A stretch of 64,000 nt of DNA, taken from positions 62,001-126,000 of the forward strand of contig NZ_CANMDS010000004.1 of the NCBI RefSeq assembly GCF_947496725.1, written 5' to 3'. This document shows, one piece after another, positions 7,969 through 16,871 of the stretch. The position numbers and the translations under genes are program-made. The notes under the pieces were generated by a model. It did not search any database. It was not told the DNA's origin and was given only the letters and a program-made list of their open reading frames with translations. This stretch comes from an uncultured Dokdonia sp. Its GTDB lineage: Bacteria; Bacteroidota; Bacteroidia; Flavobacteriales; Flavobacteriaceae. How positions within the stretch are numbered: position 1 is the first letter of the stretch; each line of letters begins with the position of its first letter.

Positions 7969-8967
7969 ATGACTGAAGGAAATTTTGTAGACTATGTAAA
8001 GATTCACACAACCTCTGGTAATGGGGGATCTGGATCTGCGCACTTACACCGCGAAAAGTTTATAGAAAAAGGAGGCCCAGACGGTGGTGATGGTGGTCGT
8101 GGTGGACATATTATAGTGCGAGGTAACTCAAACTTATGGACACTTATACACCTTAAATTTAAACGTCACTTGAGAGCTGGTCACGGAGGTAATGGTGCAA
8201 AGTCAAGATCTACTGGCCTAGATGGAGAAGATACCTATATAGACGTGCCTCTAGGTACTACAATAAAAGATACAGAGACAGATAAAGTCTTGTTTGAAAT
8301 CACAGAGGATGGTCAAGAGTTTATCGCTGCCGAAGGTGGTATGGGAGGTCGTGGTAACTGGCACTTTAAAAGTAGCACTAACCAGACACCTAGATATGCA
8401 CAACCAGGTATAGATGGTTATGAAGTCTCACTTACCTTAGAGCTTAAAGTTCTGGCAGACGTAGGTCTGGTAGGTTTTCCTAATGTAGGGAAGTCTACAT
8501 TACTAGCATCTATCACAGCGGCCAAACCAAAAATCGCAAATTATGAGTTTACCACTCTTAAGCCTAATTTAGGTATTGTAGAGTACCGCGATTACAGGTC
8601 ATTTGTAATGGCAGATATACCAGGTATTATAGAAGGAGCCTCAGAGGGTAGAGGGATAGGCCACCGATTTTTACGCCACATAGAGCGTAACTCTACATTG
8701 CTCTTTATGATTCCGGCAGATGCAGATAGTATCTCAGAGCAATATGAGATTTTGCTCAATGAGCTTAAAAAGTATAATCCAGAAATGCTCGACAAGAGCA
8801 GAATGATTGCTATTACAAAAAGTGATATGCTGGATGATGAGCTTAAAGCAGAGCTTTCTGAAGAGCTAGATAGAGAACTTCCTATTCCTTATTTATTTAT
8901 CTCTGCAGTTGCACAACAAGGTCTTATAGAACTTAAAGACGCCTTGTGGAAAATGATGAATGAGTAG
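7969..8967 (+). CDS. obg: Obg-family ribosome-associated GTPase
   Basis: A 332-residue Obg/CgtA protein. Residues 1-160 form the glycine-rich Obg fold ([27 protein letters not shown]). The G domain follows with G1 GFPNVGKST (169-177), the DIPG switch II motif near 215, and TKSD in place of NKxD near 283. It acts in late 50S assembly and stress/growth control. It follows hpt-adk by 49 nt, in which a small inverted repeat (GATTAGT/ACTAATC) is seen, and is probably in the same operon. It lacks the variable C-terminal extension of some Obg proteins. A degraded palindrome copy lies just after the stop. Confidence 0.95.
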   Translation: MTEGNFVDYVKIHTTSGNGGSGSAHLHREKFIEKGGPDGGDGGRGGHIIVRGNSNLWTLIHLKFKRHLRAGHGGNGAKSRSTGLDGEDTYIDVPLGTTIKDTETDKVLFEITEDGQEFIAAEGGMGGRGNWHFKSSTNQTPRYAQPGIDGYEVSLTLELKVLADVGLVGFPNVGKSTLLASITAAKPKIANYEFTTLKPNLGIVEYRDYRSFVMADIPGIIEGASEGRGIGHRFLRHIERNSTLLFMIPADADSISEQYEILLNELKKYNPEMLDKSRMIAITKSDMLDDELKAELSEELDRELPIPYLFISAVAQQGLIELKDALWKMMNE

Positions 8968-8973
8968 TTTTAC

Positions 8974-8987
8974 GCTCTCGCGAAAGC
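8974..8987. repeat. Dispersed palindrome, one base changed
   Basis: GCTCTCGCGAAAGC, 7 nt after the obg stop codon. The GCGAAAGC half and the flanking AC/GT are kept. No other terminator is visible after obg. Confidence 0.85.
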
Positions 8988-9083
8988 GTGATAATGAAAC
9001 TTTTAGACATTAAATGTAAGTGGTTTCTTTCGTAGATATTAGTTTATTAACTATTTTCGGCGGAAGAAACCATTTTTATATTT

Positions 9084-12000
9084 ATGAAACGACTATTACT
9101 CACTTCTTTTCTACTCTTTGTAGTATTCCCATTAATTGCTCAGTGTCCCACTTCCAGTATTACACTTTCTTCACAGGCAGATGTGGATGCTTTTATTATT
9201 GACTATCCAAATTGTACGGGCTTACAAGTAGAATTAGATATAAGCGGAGCTGATATTACTGATTTAAGTCCTTTGCAGAATCTGGAATCTGTAGAAGGTA
9301 TTACGATTAGTAATAATAATAATTTAACCACTCTATATGGTTTACAAAATATACAGACTATAACAGGTTTTAATTTTATTATAAATCAAAACCCAATGCT
9401 TGAAAATCTTGATAGCCTTTCAAGTTTAGTTAATATGGATGTGCAATTTTTTGATATCTCGTTTAACGCCTCTTTAGTTAATCTAGATGGTCTAGCTAGC
9501 GCATCTATAACAACTAGAGACTTCTCTATAATGGATAATAATGTTTTAGAAAATTTTGATGGACTAATAGGTACTTCTGAAATTATAGATGCTTCAATGT
9601 TTAATATAACTAATAATCCAGCCTTAGTGTCGATAACAGGTTTGGCAAATGCAGAGATTACCGGGGCATTTGATTTTCTAATTGCAAATAATAATACGTT
9701 GTCTAGTCTAGATGGTTTAGAAGGGATTTTTGGTTTTATAGATATTATTAGTATCAATAATAACGATGCTCTTGAAAGTATTAGTGCCCTCTCTGGAGTA
9801 GACACAGTAGGTATGGTGATAGTTATGAATAACCCGACCCTAACCACACTAAATGGCTTAGAGGGATTAGAAACAGGATATAATGATTTTTTATCTATTG
9901 AAATTATTGATAATAGTAGTTTAATTGATATAAGTGCTTTAAATGGGATTGACAGATTTACATTAACAAATTTATCAGTTAATAATAATCCGGCCCTTTC
10001 AGAGTGTAGTTCTTATCTCTTGTGTAGCATCTTGCAGGATGAGAGTAGTTCTACCAGTTTTGATATCTATGATAATGCACCAGGCTGTAATAGTACAATA
10101 GAAATAGAAGAAAACTGTGTTGCCTGTCCTTCTGGCGATCTTATTTTAAACTCTCAAGCAGAGGTTGATGCTGTAGGTGTAGATTATCCAGAATGCTCAA
10201 TAATAAGTGGACTAGTTATAGACGGTGATGATATTACAGACTTGTCTCCTCTTTCTAATATCTCTAATGTACTTGGTAATATCATTATTAAAAATAATAA
10301 TATGTTACAAACCCTTGAGGGATTAAATAATCTCTCATCATTTACTGGCAGTGAATTAAGTATCGTAAACAACCCATTGATTACAAGTATAGGAGCCTTA
10401 AATAATCTTGTAAATTTAAATGAGAACTCTGAGCTGGTTGTTAAGGTAGAAAATAATGCGATGCTAGCCTCTTTACAAGGACTGGGGAGTATTGATTTTA
10501 CAAATGTTATAGAGGCTTACATTGTTAATAATGATGCGTTAGTTAATCTATTAGGACTGGAGAATGTTACTTTCCTATTTACATTAGTGATAAGCGATAA
10601 TGATGGTTTAACTTCATTAATAGGGCTAGACAATTATAATGAGGGGATGGATATTTTAATAGATAATAACGCGAGCCTCATACATTTGGACTTACCCAAT
10701 TTTATAAGTATTCAATATTTGACAATCTCAAATAATCCATCACTTCAAAATCTCGATGGCCTAAGCTCTCTACAAAATGTTTATGTAGGCATATCTCTTG
10801 AAGATAATGTATTGCTAACTAATATAGATGCTCTAAATAGTATAAACTTAAGTAATGAGACGGGAGAGATAATAATAACAGACAACAGTTCTTTAAGCTC
10901 TTGTAGTATAGATTACATATGTTCTTATCTTGAGGGAGAGGGAGTGCTTACAGTTGCAAATAATAATGAAGATTGTAATACACTAGATGAAATAAACCAA
11001 TTCTGCGCGCCGTGTGAATATCCTGTAATTTTAAATAGTCAAGAGGATGTAAATAATTTTCCAACACTTTATGCAGAATGTCCCAATTCTCTAGTAAATG
11101 GTCTTCTAATTCAAGGTGAGGATATTGTAGATTTAACACCTCTAAGTATAATAACTAATGTTGAAAATGGTCTCATAGTAGCTGGGAATCCACTTTTAGA
11201 AAGTCTAGAAGGTTTGGAGGGGCTTACAAGTGTAGATGTATTTGAAATAAACGAAAATGAACAACTCACATCTCTTGCTACTTTCTCATCACAACTCACA
11301 GTAAACAGTCTTAATGTTTTAGGGAATAGTTCTTTAACAAGCTTAGGAGGGTTTGAAAATGTGATGCAAATTGAGAATTTAGTTTTGTTCAGTGCTACCG
11401 GGTTAATCTCGCTGGATGGTTTTCCTACTGGCCAGACAACTGTAGCAAATATTGATATCTTTGAAACCACCAATCTAAATGATATTACCGCTCTCTCAAA
11501 CATATCTACAGCTGAGAGTGTAAACATTGGTTTAAATCAATCGCTTGATAATCTAGAAGGTTTTGAGGGGTTAACCACGATTCAGTCTAACTTAACTATA
11601 AGTGCTAACCAAGTACTTACGAGCCTCCAAGGATTAGATAATTTATCATCAGAACTATCAGAAATATCTATAACATTTAACCCAGTGCTAATTGACATCA
11701 GTGCCATAGGCGGCGTGATGACAAGTTCTCTTACGTCATTGCAAATTGAAGATAACGTGCTTCTAGAAGTTTGTAGTAATCTCGCAATTTGTAATTATCT
11801 CAACGACGGAGGTAATGCTGTGATAGCTAATAATAGCGAGGGATGTAATAGTATTGTCGAAATTCAAGAGGCTTGTGAGGCTTATTTTAATATAATCTCG
11901 GGCACGGTAGCTTTTGATTTTAACAATGATGGTTGTGATGTATCAGATTATGACGCCAGTAATATTTTAGTTACCACTACTGGTGAGGGTGAAATATATA

Positions 12001-13223
12001 CCTCCATTACAGATGAGAATGGATATTATGAATTATTTGTTCCAGAAGGAGTATACGTGTCCTCAGTTGTTCAATCATCATTGCCAGTCGGATTTACGGG
12101 AGCGCCAGATACCATCGAAACCGTTTTTGAGGGGTTGACAGAAAGCGCTGAGGTGAGTTTTTGTTTAGTTGCCGAAAATGATACTACAGATGTGAGTATC
12201 TCTCTACTACCCTTACAAGATCCTAGGCCTGGACTCGAAGCCCAGTATATTATACAATTTGAAAATCTAGGAGCACAAACCGTTAGCGGAAATATCTCAT
12301 TTGAATTTGATAATGAGATTATGTTTTATTTAAATTCTTCATTATCTACTTCTGCTATAAATGAAACGAATATTGAATGGACTTATGATAATCTAGCTCC
12401 TTTTGAGAGTAGGTCATTTCTTGTAAATTTTGAGTTATTTATACCGCCTACAGTACAAGGGGGGGAGGAGTTAAACTCGCTTGTACAGATCACCCCACTT
12501 GATAGTGATATAAATACAAGAAACAATACACAAGGTATAAAGGAAGTCGTTGTAAACTCTTACGATCCTAATGATAAAACGGTAATACAAGGTTCAGAAA
12601 TTTTTGAGGAGCAAGTAGGAGATTATTTAGATTATCTTGTGCGTTTTCAAAATACTGGTACAGCAGATGCCTTAGAAGTAGTAGTTACTGATACGCTAAG
12701 TAATAATCTAGACTGGAGCACATTTAGAATACTTGATGCAAGTCACGATTACCGTGTAGAAATTACAAATGAGAATGAAATTGCTTTTATTTTTGAAGAC
12801 ATAAACCTTCCTCCAGAAGAGGTGGATGCTCCAGGTAGTAATGGCCATATTGCTTTTGAAATTAAAACAAAAGATGATCTTGTACTAGGTGATACTGTAG
12901 AGAATACAGCAAATATTTATTTTGACTTTAATGAACCTATTATCACAAATACTGTTGTCACAACTGTTGTAGAACCATTGGCATTAGAAGATTTTAATCC
13001 AATAGAAGTTATAATATACCCTAACCCAGTACAGACGTTATTTACAGTAGAGTTGCCTACCTATGTTGAAGTTTACAATATAAGAGTATTGTCTGTTCAA
13101 GGTCAAGAACTTATGAAGTCTAAGGCTACAGATGTAGATATTTCTAACTTATCTAGAGGAATTTATTTTCTAAACATTAAAACATCTCAGGGTATTTATA
13201 CAAAGAAGATCGTTAAGAACTAA
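9084..13223 (+). CDS. Large T9SS-secreted surface protein with receptor-L-domain-like repeats
   Basis: A 1379-residue protein with signal peptide MKRLLLTSFLLFVVFPLIAQ. Three modules of about 300 residues each open with a CP...LNSQAEVDAF...YPEC pattern. They continue with irregular leucine-rich repeats of the form NNxxLxSLxGLxxL, like receptor L domains, and close with a Cys-rich segment (CNSTIEI and variants). Next come an SdrD-B-like domain (about 940-1000), a DUF11-like beta domain, a DUF7619-type domain starting YDPNDKTV, and a C-terminal type A sorting domain (YPNPV...LSRGIYFLNI...KKIVKN). The protein should be exported by Sec and anchored on the surface by T9SS, probably for adhesion or ligand binding. 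It is a monocistronic-looking gene after obg. Confidence 0.88.
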   Translation: MKRLLLTSFLLFVVFPLIAQCPTSSITLSSQADVDAFIIDYPNCTGLQVELDISGADITDLSPLQNLESVEGITISNNNNLTTLYGLQNIQTITGFNFIINQNPMLENLDSLSSLVNMDVQFFDISFNASLVNLDGLASASITTRDFSIMDNNVLENFDGLIGTSEIIDASMFNITNNPALVSITGLANAEITGAFDFLIANNNTLSSLDGLEGIFGFIDIISINNNDALESISALSGVDTVGMVIVMNNPTLTTLNGLEGLETGYNDFLSIEIIDNSSLIDISALNGIDRFTLTNLSVNNNPALSECSSYLLCSILQDESSSTSFDIYDNAPGCNSTIEIEENCVACPSGDLILNSQAEVDAVGVDYPECSIISGLVIDGDDITDLSPLSNISNVLGNIIIKNNNMLQTLEGLNNLSSFTGSELSIVNNPLITSIGALNNLVNLNENSELVVKVENNAMLASLQGLGSIDFTNVIEAYIVNNDALVNLLGLENVTFLFTLVISDNDGLTSLIGLDNYNEGMDILIDNNASLIHLDLPNFISIQYLTISNNPSLQNLDGLSSLQNVYVGISLEDNVLLTNIDALNSINLSNETGEIIITDNSSLSSCSIDYICSYLEGEGVLTVANNNEDCNTLDEINQFCAPCEYPVILNSQEDVNNFPTLYAECPNSLVNGLLIQGEDIVDLTPLSIITNVENGLIVAGNPLLESLEGLEGLTSVDVFEINENEQLTSLATFSSQLTVNSLNVLGNSSLTSLGGFENVMQIENLVLFSATGLISLDGFPTGQTTVANIDIFETTNLNDITALSNISTAESVNIGLNQSLDNLEGFEGLTTIQSNLTISANQVLTSLQGLDNLSSELSEISITFNPVLIDISAIGGVMTSSLTSLQIEDNVLLEVCSNLAICNYLNDGGNAVIANNSEGCNSIVEIQEACEAYFNIISGTVAFDFNNDGCDVSDYDASNILVTTTGEGEIYTSITDENGYYELFVPEGVYVSSVVQSSLPVGFTGAPDTIETVFEGLTESAEVSFCLVAENDTTDVSISLLPLQDPRPGLEAQYIIQFENLGAQTVSGNISFEFDNEIMFYLNSSLSTSAINETNIEWTYDNLAPFESRSFLVNFELFIPPTVQGGEELNSLVQITPLDSDINTRNNTQGIKEVVVNSYDPNDKTVIQGSEIFEEQVGDYLDYLVRFQNTGTADALEVVVTDTLSNNLDWSTFRILDASHDYRVEITNENEIAFIFEDINLPPEEVDAPGSNGHIAFEIKTKDDLVLGDTVENTANIYFDFNEPIITNTVVTTVVEPLALEDFNPIEVIIYPNPVQTLFTVELPTYVEVYNIRVLSVQGQELMKSKATDVDISNLSRGIYFLNIKTSQGIYTKKIVKN

Positions 13224-13277
13224 CAAAATATAATAATCCGTGTAAACCTTTGTTATCTTTATGCAAAACAAAGATTT

Positions 13278-13808
13278 ATGCGGATTTTTTTATGCCTCAT
13301 TATATGTGCGCTACTCACGAGTTGCGGGACAACATTTGTAGATTATGACTATGATACAAAGGTAGATTTCTCAAAGCTTACCTCTTATAACTATGACTTC
13401 TCTGAAGCAACTGGGCTACTTGAATTTGACGAGCGTAGAGTGGTGAAATATACAGATAGTATGCTGCAATCTCGCGGCTACATCAAGACTGAGACTAATG
13501 ACTTTTTTGTAAAAATCACCTCAGAAGAGTATGAGACACGTTCTAGAAACACCTTAGGCGTAGGCGTAGGTGTAGGAGGTGGTGGAGGTACTGTAGGGGT
13601 AGGAGTAAGTGGCGGCATACCCATAGGCGGTCCAGAGCGACACCTCAAGATGGTTGTTACTGTTTACAAAGCATTAGGTAATCAGCCCACGGTATGGGAG
13701 GCTATAAGTGAGAGTGATATTAAAGTAAACGCAAAACCTGATAAACGGGATGCACATTTTAAAAAGTTAGTAGAAAAAATTTTTAACAAATTTCCGCCAG
13801 AGCAGTAA
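13278..13808 (+). CDS. DUF4136-like lipoprotein
   Basis: A 176-residue protein with a lipoprotein signal, MRIFLCLIICALLTSC, with the lipobox Cys at residue 16. The body fits DUF4136 proteins: an N-terminal YDYDTKVDFSKLTSYNY strand, then a Gly/Val-rich stretch (about residues 95-115, GVGVGVGGGGG) and a C-terminal WEAI...D pattern. DUF4136 lipoproteins are thought to be outer-membrane associated; their role is unknown. The next gene starts 43 nt later. Confidence 0.75.
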   Translation: MRIFLCLIICALLTSCGTTFVDYDYDTKVDFSKLTSYNYDFSEATGLLEFDERRVVKYTDSMLQSRGYIKTETNDFFVKITSEEYETRSRNTLGVGVGVGGGGGTVGVGVSGGIPIGGPERHLKMVVTVYKALGNQPTVWEAISESDIKVNAKPDKRDAHFKKLVEKIFNKFPPEQ

Positions 13809-13832
13809 TTGCACTTTGGCACCATAATGGTA

Positions 13833-13840
13833 TATATTTG
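13833..13840 (+). promoter_or_regulatory. Predicted -7 element of the TPR-protein gene
   Basis: TATATTTG fits TAnnTTTG, 11 nt before the ATG at 13852. The nearest upstream TTTG is only 14 nt away, so the fit is partial. Confidence 0.35.
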
Positions 13841-13851
13841 TCTAAAATAAT

Positions 13852-14823
13852 ATGATGAAAAAGTGGTTTATTATTCTATTGTTTCCTGTGGCGCTATGTG
13901 CTCAGAATGTGAGTGATAACGCTTTCGCGAAAGCGGAAAAACTTTTTAAACAGTCTCAGTACACCCTTGCACAGCCACTGTTTGTAAACTACCTGAAAAT
14001 ACATCCAGATGACCCTCAAACTCTAGAATATCTAGGAGATATAGAAGGCTATGCAAAAAACTGGGATGGAGCAATTCCTTATTACGAAAGCTTAGTAGAA
14101 AAGTATCCAAACAACGCAAACTACCATTATAAATATGGAGGTGTACTGGGTATGAAAGCTCTTGCTGTAAACAAGCTGAGAGCCGCTACAATGATAGGTG
14201 ACATAAAAGAGCAATTTGAAACAGCAGCCCGACTAGACCCATCTCATATAGATGCACGCTGGGCACTTGTAGAATTTTATATTCAAATACCAGGTATAAT
14301 AGGTGGTAGCGAGGCAAAGGCAAGAAAATATGCAGACCAGCTACTTGATATCTCAAAAGTAGATGGATATCTCGCTCACGGCTACATTGCAGAGTATAAT
14401 GGCAAGCCTAGTGTAGCAGAGTACAATTATAGAAAGGCTGTAGATGTAGGTGGTTCTGTCACTTGTTATACCAAGTTAAGAGAGCATTATGAGAAAAATA
14501 ATGAACCACAAAAAGCCTTTGAAACGGCTTATGAGGCGCAACAAAAACATTCTCAAGAGAACAGGTTACAGTACCAGCTAGGTAAGGTGGCCGGGCAGTA
14601 CGGTATAGGGCTTGATCAAGGTATTATGGGGTTGCATCATTACATAAAATACCACTCTGCGGCAGATGGCGTGCCTAAGGATTGGGCATATTTACGCCTT
14701 GCTCAAATCTACAAGCATAAAGGTGATAAAGAAAAAGCAGAGCAATGGATTAATAAGGCACTTGCTAGTAGGTCAGATTTTAAAGAGGCCTTACAAGAGC
14801 GCAAAGCTATTAGGAATTTATAA
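13852..14823 (+). CDS. Exported tetratricopeptide-repeat protein
   Basis: A 323-residue protein with a signal peptide ending LCAQ (about residue 18), then TPR-like helical pairs over most of its length (for example AEKLFKQSQYTLAQPLFVNYLKIHP and KGDKEKAEQWINKALASRSDFKEAL). It is probably a periplasmic or outer-membrane scaffold; no catalytic motif is visible. The palindromic repeat encodes AFAKA at residues 24-28, right after the predicted cleavage site. The start could be either of two adjacent ATGs (13852 or 13855). The gene is convergent with the M15 peptidase gene, the two stops being 2 nt apart. Confidence 0.8.
   Translation: MMKKWFIILLFPVALCAQNVSDNAFAKAEKLFKQSQYTLAQPLFVNYLKIHPDDPQTLEYLGDIEGYAKNWDGAIPYYESLVEKYPNNANYHYKYGGVLGMKALAVNKLRAATMIGDIKEQFETAARLDPSHIDARWALVEFYIQIPGIIGGSEAKARKYADQLLDISKVDGYLAHGYIAEYNGKPSVAEYNYRKAVDVGGSVTCYTKLREHYEKNNEPQKAFETAYEAQQKHSQENRLQYQLGKVAGQYGIGLDQGIMGLHHYIKYHSAADGVPKDWAYLRLAQIYKHKGDKEKAEQWINKALASRSDFKEALQERKAIRNL
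13921..13934. repeat. Dispersed palindrome, perfect core (16-bp palindrome at 13920-13935)
   Basis: Inside the TPR gene, read in frame as AFAKA (residues 24-28), a few residues after the signal peptide. Confidence 0.95.
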
Positions 14824-14825
14824 TG

Positions 14826-15563
14826 CTAAGGTAGCAGCGCAGGATTTATGTCACCTACATTTTCTTTAAGATAGCGATCTATAAAAGTGTCTGTAAAGTG
14901 CTCACTTCCTAGTAAGTTTGCAGCTTGTAATTGCGACTTTATATCCAGCGCTTGATATGCTTTGAGGTAGTCTAGAGAGAGTGCTTTATAGCTATAATGC
15001 CAGGGCTCATATTTAAAGCCTTTCCTGTCATACGTATCAGTGTAGACAAGGTAAAAGCCAAAACTATTTGCGTGTGCATCCATCCATTCTTTAAACTTAC
15101 AGAAGGGACCACTTCCGTGAAATTTTGACGGAACTAGTAATCCGCTAGTAACTCCTGGTGTGGCGTCTACAATATCTATATCTGTCCCCCAGTGATGCCT
15201 TGAGGTGCCAGGTATGGTAGAGTACTCAATAATTTTATTGATGGTTGCAAGGTGGCTTAGACCGCTTTCGCGAAAGCGTTTATACTTACGCTCCCATATT
15301 CTGTTTTGATGATTATAATCTCTGTAGCTTGATACTACTTGAAATTTTATACCATCTTTAAGAGCGGCAGTTTTCATCTCTTCAAAAGCGATGGCAGCTT
15401 CTGGTCTAAGTTTATAGGTTGAGGTTGTGGTGAGTTGTGGTGAGCCTTTACCTAGTAGCTCGTCTCTATCTATCATACCCAGTATTGCTGCCCTAGCCGT
15501 AAGTGGGAGAGAAGCTGCAAGTATACCTAGTACTGTGAGTTTCGAAAATGATCTTCTATTCAT
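14826..15563 (-). CDS. M15-family D-alanyl-D-alanine carboxypeptidase (VanY-like) with Tat-like signal
   Basis: A 245-residue zinc peptidase of the VanY/DdcY type that trims D-Ala from peptidoglycan stem peptides. The motif SRHHWGTDID (121-130) provides His123 and Asp130 as metal ligands, and EPWHY near residue 186 gives the catalytic Glu and third His. The N-terminus MNRRSFSKLTVLGILAASLP resembles a twin-arginine signal (RRSFSK), so it may be exported folded. The palindrome encodes RFRES at 96-100. Its start overlaps the stop of the double GNAT gene by 4 nt, showing translational coupling. Confidence 0.88.
   Translation of the reverse strand: MNRRSFSKLTVLGILAASLPLTARAAILGMIDRDELLGKGSPQLTTTSTYKLRPEAAIAFEEMKTAALKDGIKFQVVSSYRDYNHQNRIWERKYKRFRESGLSHLATINKIIEYSTIPGTSRHHWGTDIDIVDATPGVTSGLLVPSKFHGSGPFCKFKEWMDAHANSFGFYLVYTDTYDRKGFKYEPWHYSYKALSLDYLKAYQALDIKSQLQAANLLGSEHFTDTFIDRYLKENVGDINPALLP
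15264..15277. repeat. Dispersed palindrome, perfect core (16-bp palindrome at 15263-15278)
   Basis: Inside the M15 peptidase gene, read as RFRES (residues 96-100). Confidence 0.95.
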
Positions 15564-16519
15564 AAGAGCTGCTTTTTCATTCTATAATGAGGTCCCACTT
15601 TAGGAATATCAAACAAGGTGCCATCTACTTGATAACCTAAATTTTTATAAAACTGTAAAGCAACAACTCGGGCATTAAACCATAGTAGTGTTTTGCCTTT
15701 TTCTTTAAGTAGTGCCTCGCCTTTTTTTAATAGGAGTTCTGCAATGCCTTTTCTTCTATACTCAGGCAACACGGCCATTCCTCGTAGTCTATATTGTGCG
15801 CCAGTAAAGCCGTCGTGACTGTCATCCATAAAACTCGCAACACCTATAATGTCATTATTATGAAACATACCTAGGTGAAAGGTGCTTGTCTGCTCGTCTG
15901 CCTCCATATAGACATCTTCTAGCGGACGCCCTTTTCTTAAAACAGGATGTCGCACGGGCCAGGTTTCTTTGGCGCTTATTTCTTTGAGTTGATAGGCCTT
16001 GTTTTTAAGGTGATATAACCTAGAGGGCATATCGTGATGTATAATAGTTTTTATATATGAGAAGCCTTGATTGTCTAGCAAGATTTGAGATGCAGTATTA
16101 TCACGATGTGTACGAGCAATTATATAAGGTAGCTTTAAAGTATCAAAAGCATATGTAATACAAGCTTGTGCGCTTTCTGTAGCATATCCTTGTCTCCAGT
16201 ATTTTTTATGTAACCTATATCCAAGATCAACCTCTCGACTTTCAGTATTATACTTGAGCCCGCACCAGCCTAAAAAGGTGTTGTCAGTTTTTCGTACGAT
16301 AGCAAATCTACCCAGCCCCGTTTTTATTGTTGTTTGGGGTTTGTAGTAAACTGTTTCAATATAATTTTTTATAAAAGCTTGTGCCTCTTCTGTATTTGTA
16401 AAGGCTTTGTCCCCCGTATATTTAAGCACCTCTGGGTCTGCATTCATCTGGAAAAGATCTTCAGAATCTTGAGGTATAAAATCTCTAAGATACAAACGTT
16501 CTGTTTCCATCGTAACCAT
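15560..16519 (-). CDS. Tandem-domain GNAT N-acetyltransferase
   Basis: A 319-residue protein with two GNAT folds. Residues 1-170 are RimJ/RimL-like, opening METERLYLRDF with the acetyl-CoA loop near YRLHKKYWRQGYATES. Residues 180-319 are a second GNAT domain with GMAVLPEYRRKGIAELLLKKG, the canonical acetyl-CoA loop, and the closing ALQFYKNLGYQ. The substrates are unknown; the first domain resembles protein N-terminal acetyltransferases. The start at 16519 gives MVTMETER; the Met at 16510 is an alternative. It lies between a small GNAT gene and the M15 peptidase gene, overlapping both (1 and 4 nt), so three proteins come from one transcript. Confidence 0.82.
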   Translation of the reverse strand: MVTMETERLYLRDFIPQDSEDLFQMNADPEVLKYTGDKAFTNTEEAQAFIKNYIETVYYKPQTTIKTGLGRFAIVRKTDNTFLGWCGLKYNTESREVDLGYRLHKKYWRQGYATESAQACITYAFDTLKLPYIIARTHRDNTASQILLDNQGFSYIKTIIHHDMPSRLYHLKNKAYQLKEISAKETWPVRHPVLRKGRPLEDVYMEADEQTSTFHLGMFHNNDIIGVASFMDDSHDGFTGAQYRLRGMAVLPEYRRKGIAELLLKKGEALLKEKGKTLLWFNARVVALQFYKNLGYQVDGTLFDIPKVGPHYRMKKQLL

Positions 16520-16800
16520 TAGGCAAGTACGTCTTTAAAATCTGGATTACGGTCAAATTGAACTTCGGCAAAGGGGCAAAGAGGGTTGATTTTTAGGCCA
16601 TTCTCTCTAGCAAAAGTAACTGTGTGAGCCACAAGTCTTGAGGCAAATCCTTTACCTTCTTCTGGAATTTTTGTTTCGGTATGGTCTATCGTTATGACAG
16701 CGTCTTTGTCTTTAGAGTAGGTAAGTTCTGAGATGATGCCATTATCACCTTTCATATAAAATACACCTCGATCTTCTCTTTCTTTATGCTGGATATCCAT
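16519..16800 (-). CDS. Small GNAT-like acetyltransferase (COG2388 type)
   Basis: A 93-residue protein of the short GNAT group (COG2388, YidJ/At1g77540-like). It has ITIDHTETKIPEEGKGFASRLVAHTV, containing the acetyl-CoA loop, and a conserved Cys in NPLCPFAEVQF near residue 78. The family acts on unknown substrates. It is first in a three-gene minus-strand transcript with the double GNAT protein and the M15 peptidase. Confidence 0.8.
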   Translation of the reverse strand: MDIQHKEREDRGVFYMKGDNGIISELTYSKDKDAVITIDHTETKIPEEGKGFASRLVAHTVTFARENGLKINPLCPFAEVQFDRNPDFKDVLA

Positions 16801-16871
16801 ATCTCTCTGTTGTGGTTAAAGCCGGAAATATAGATTAAAGAAGTTTAGTAATGATTGACTTTAGGAAAATT

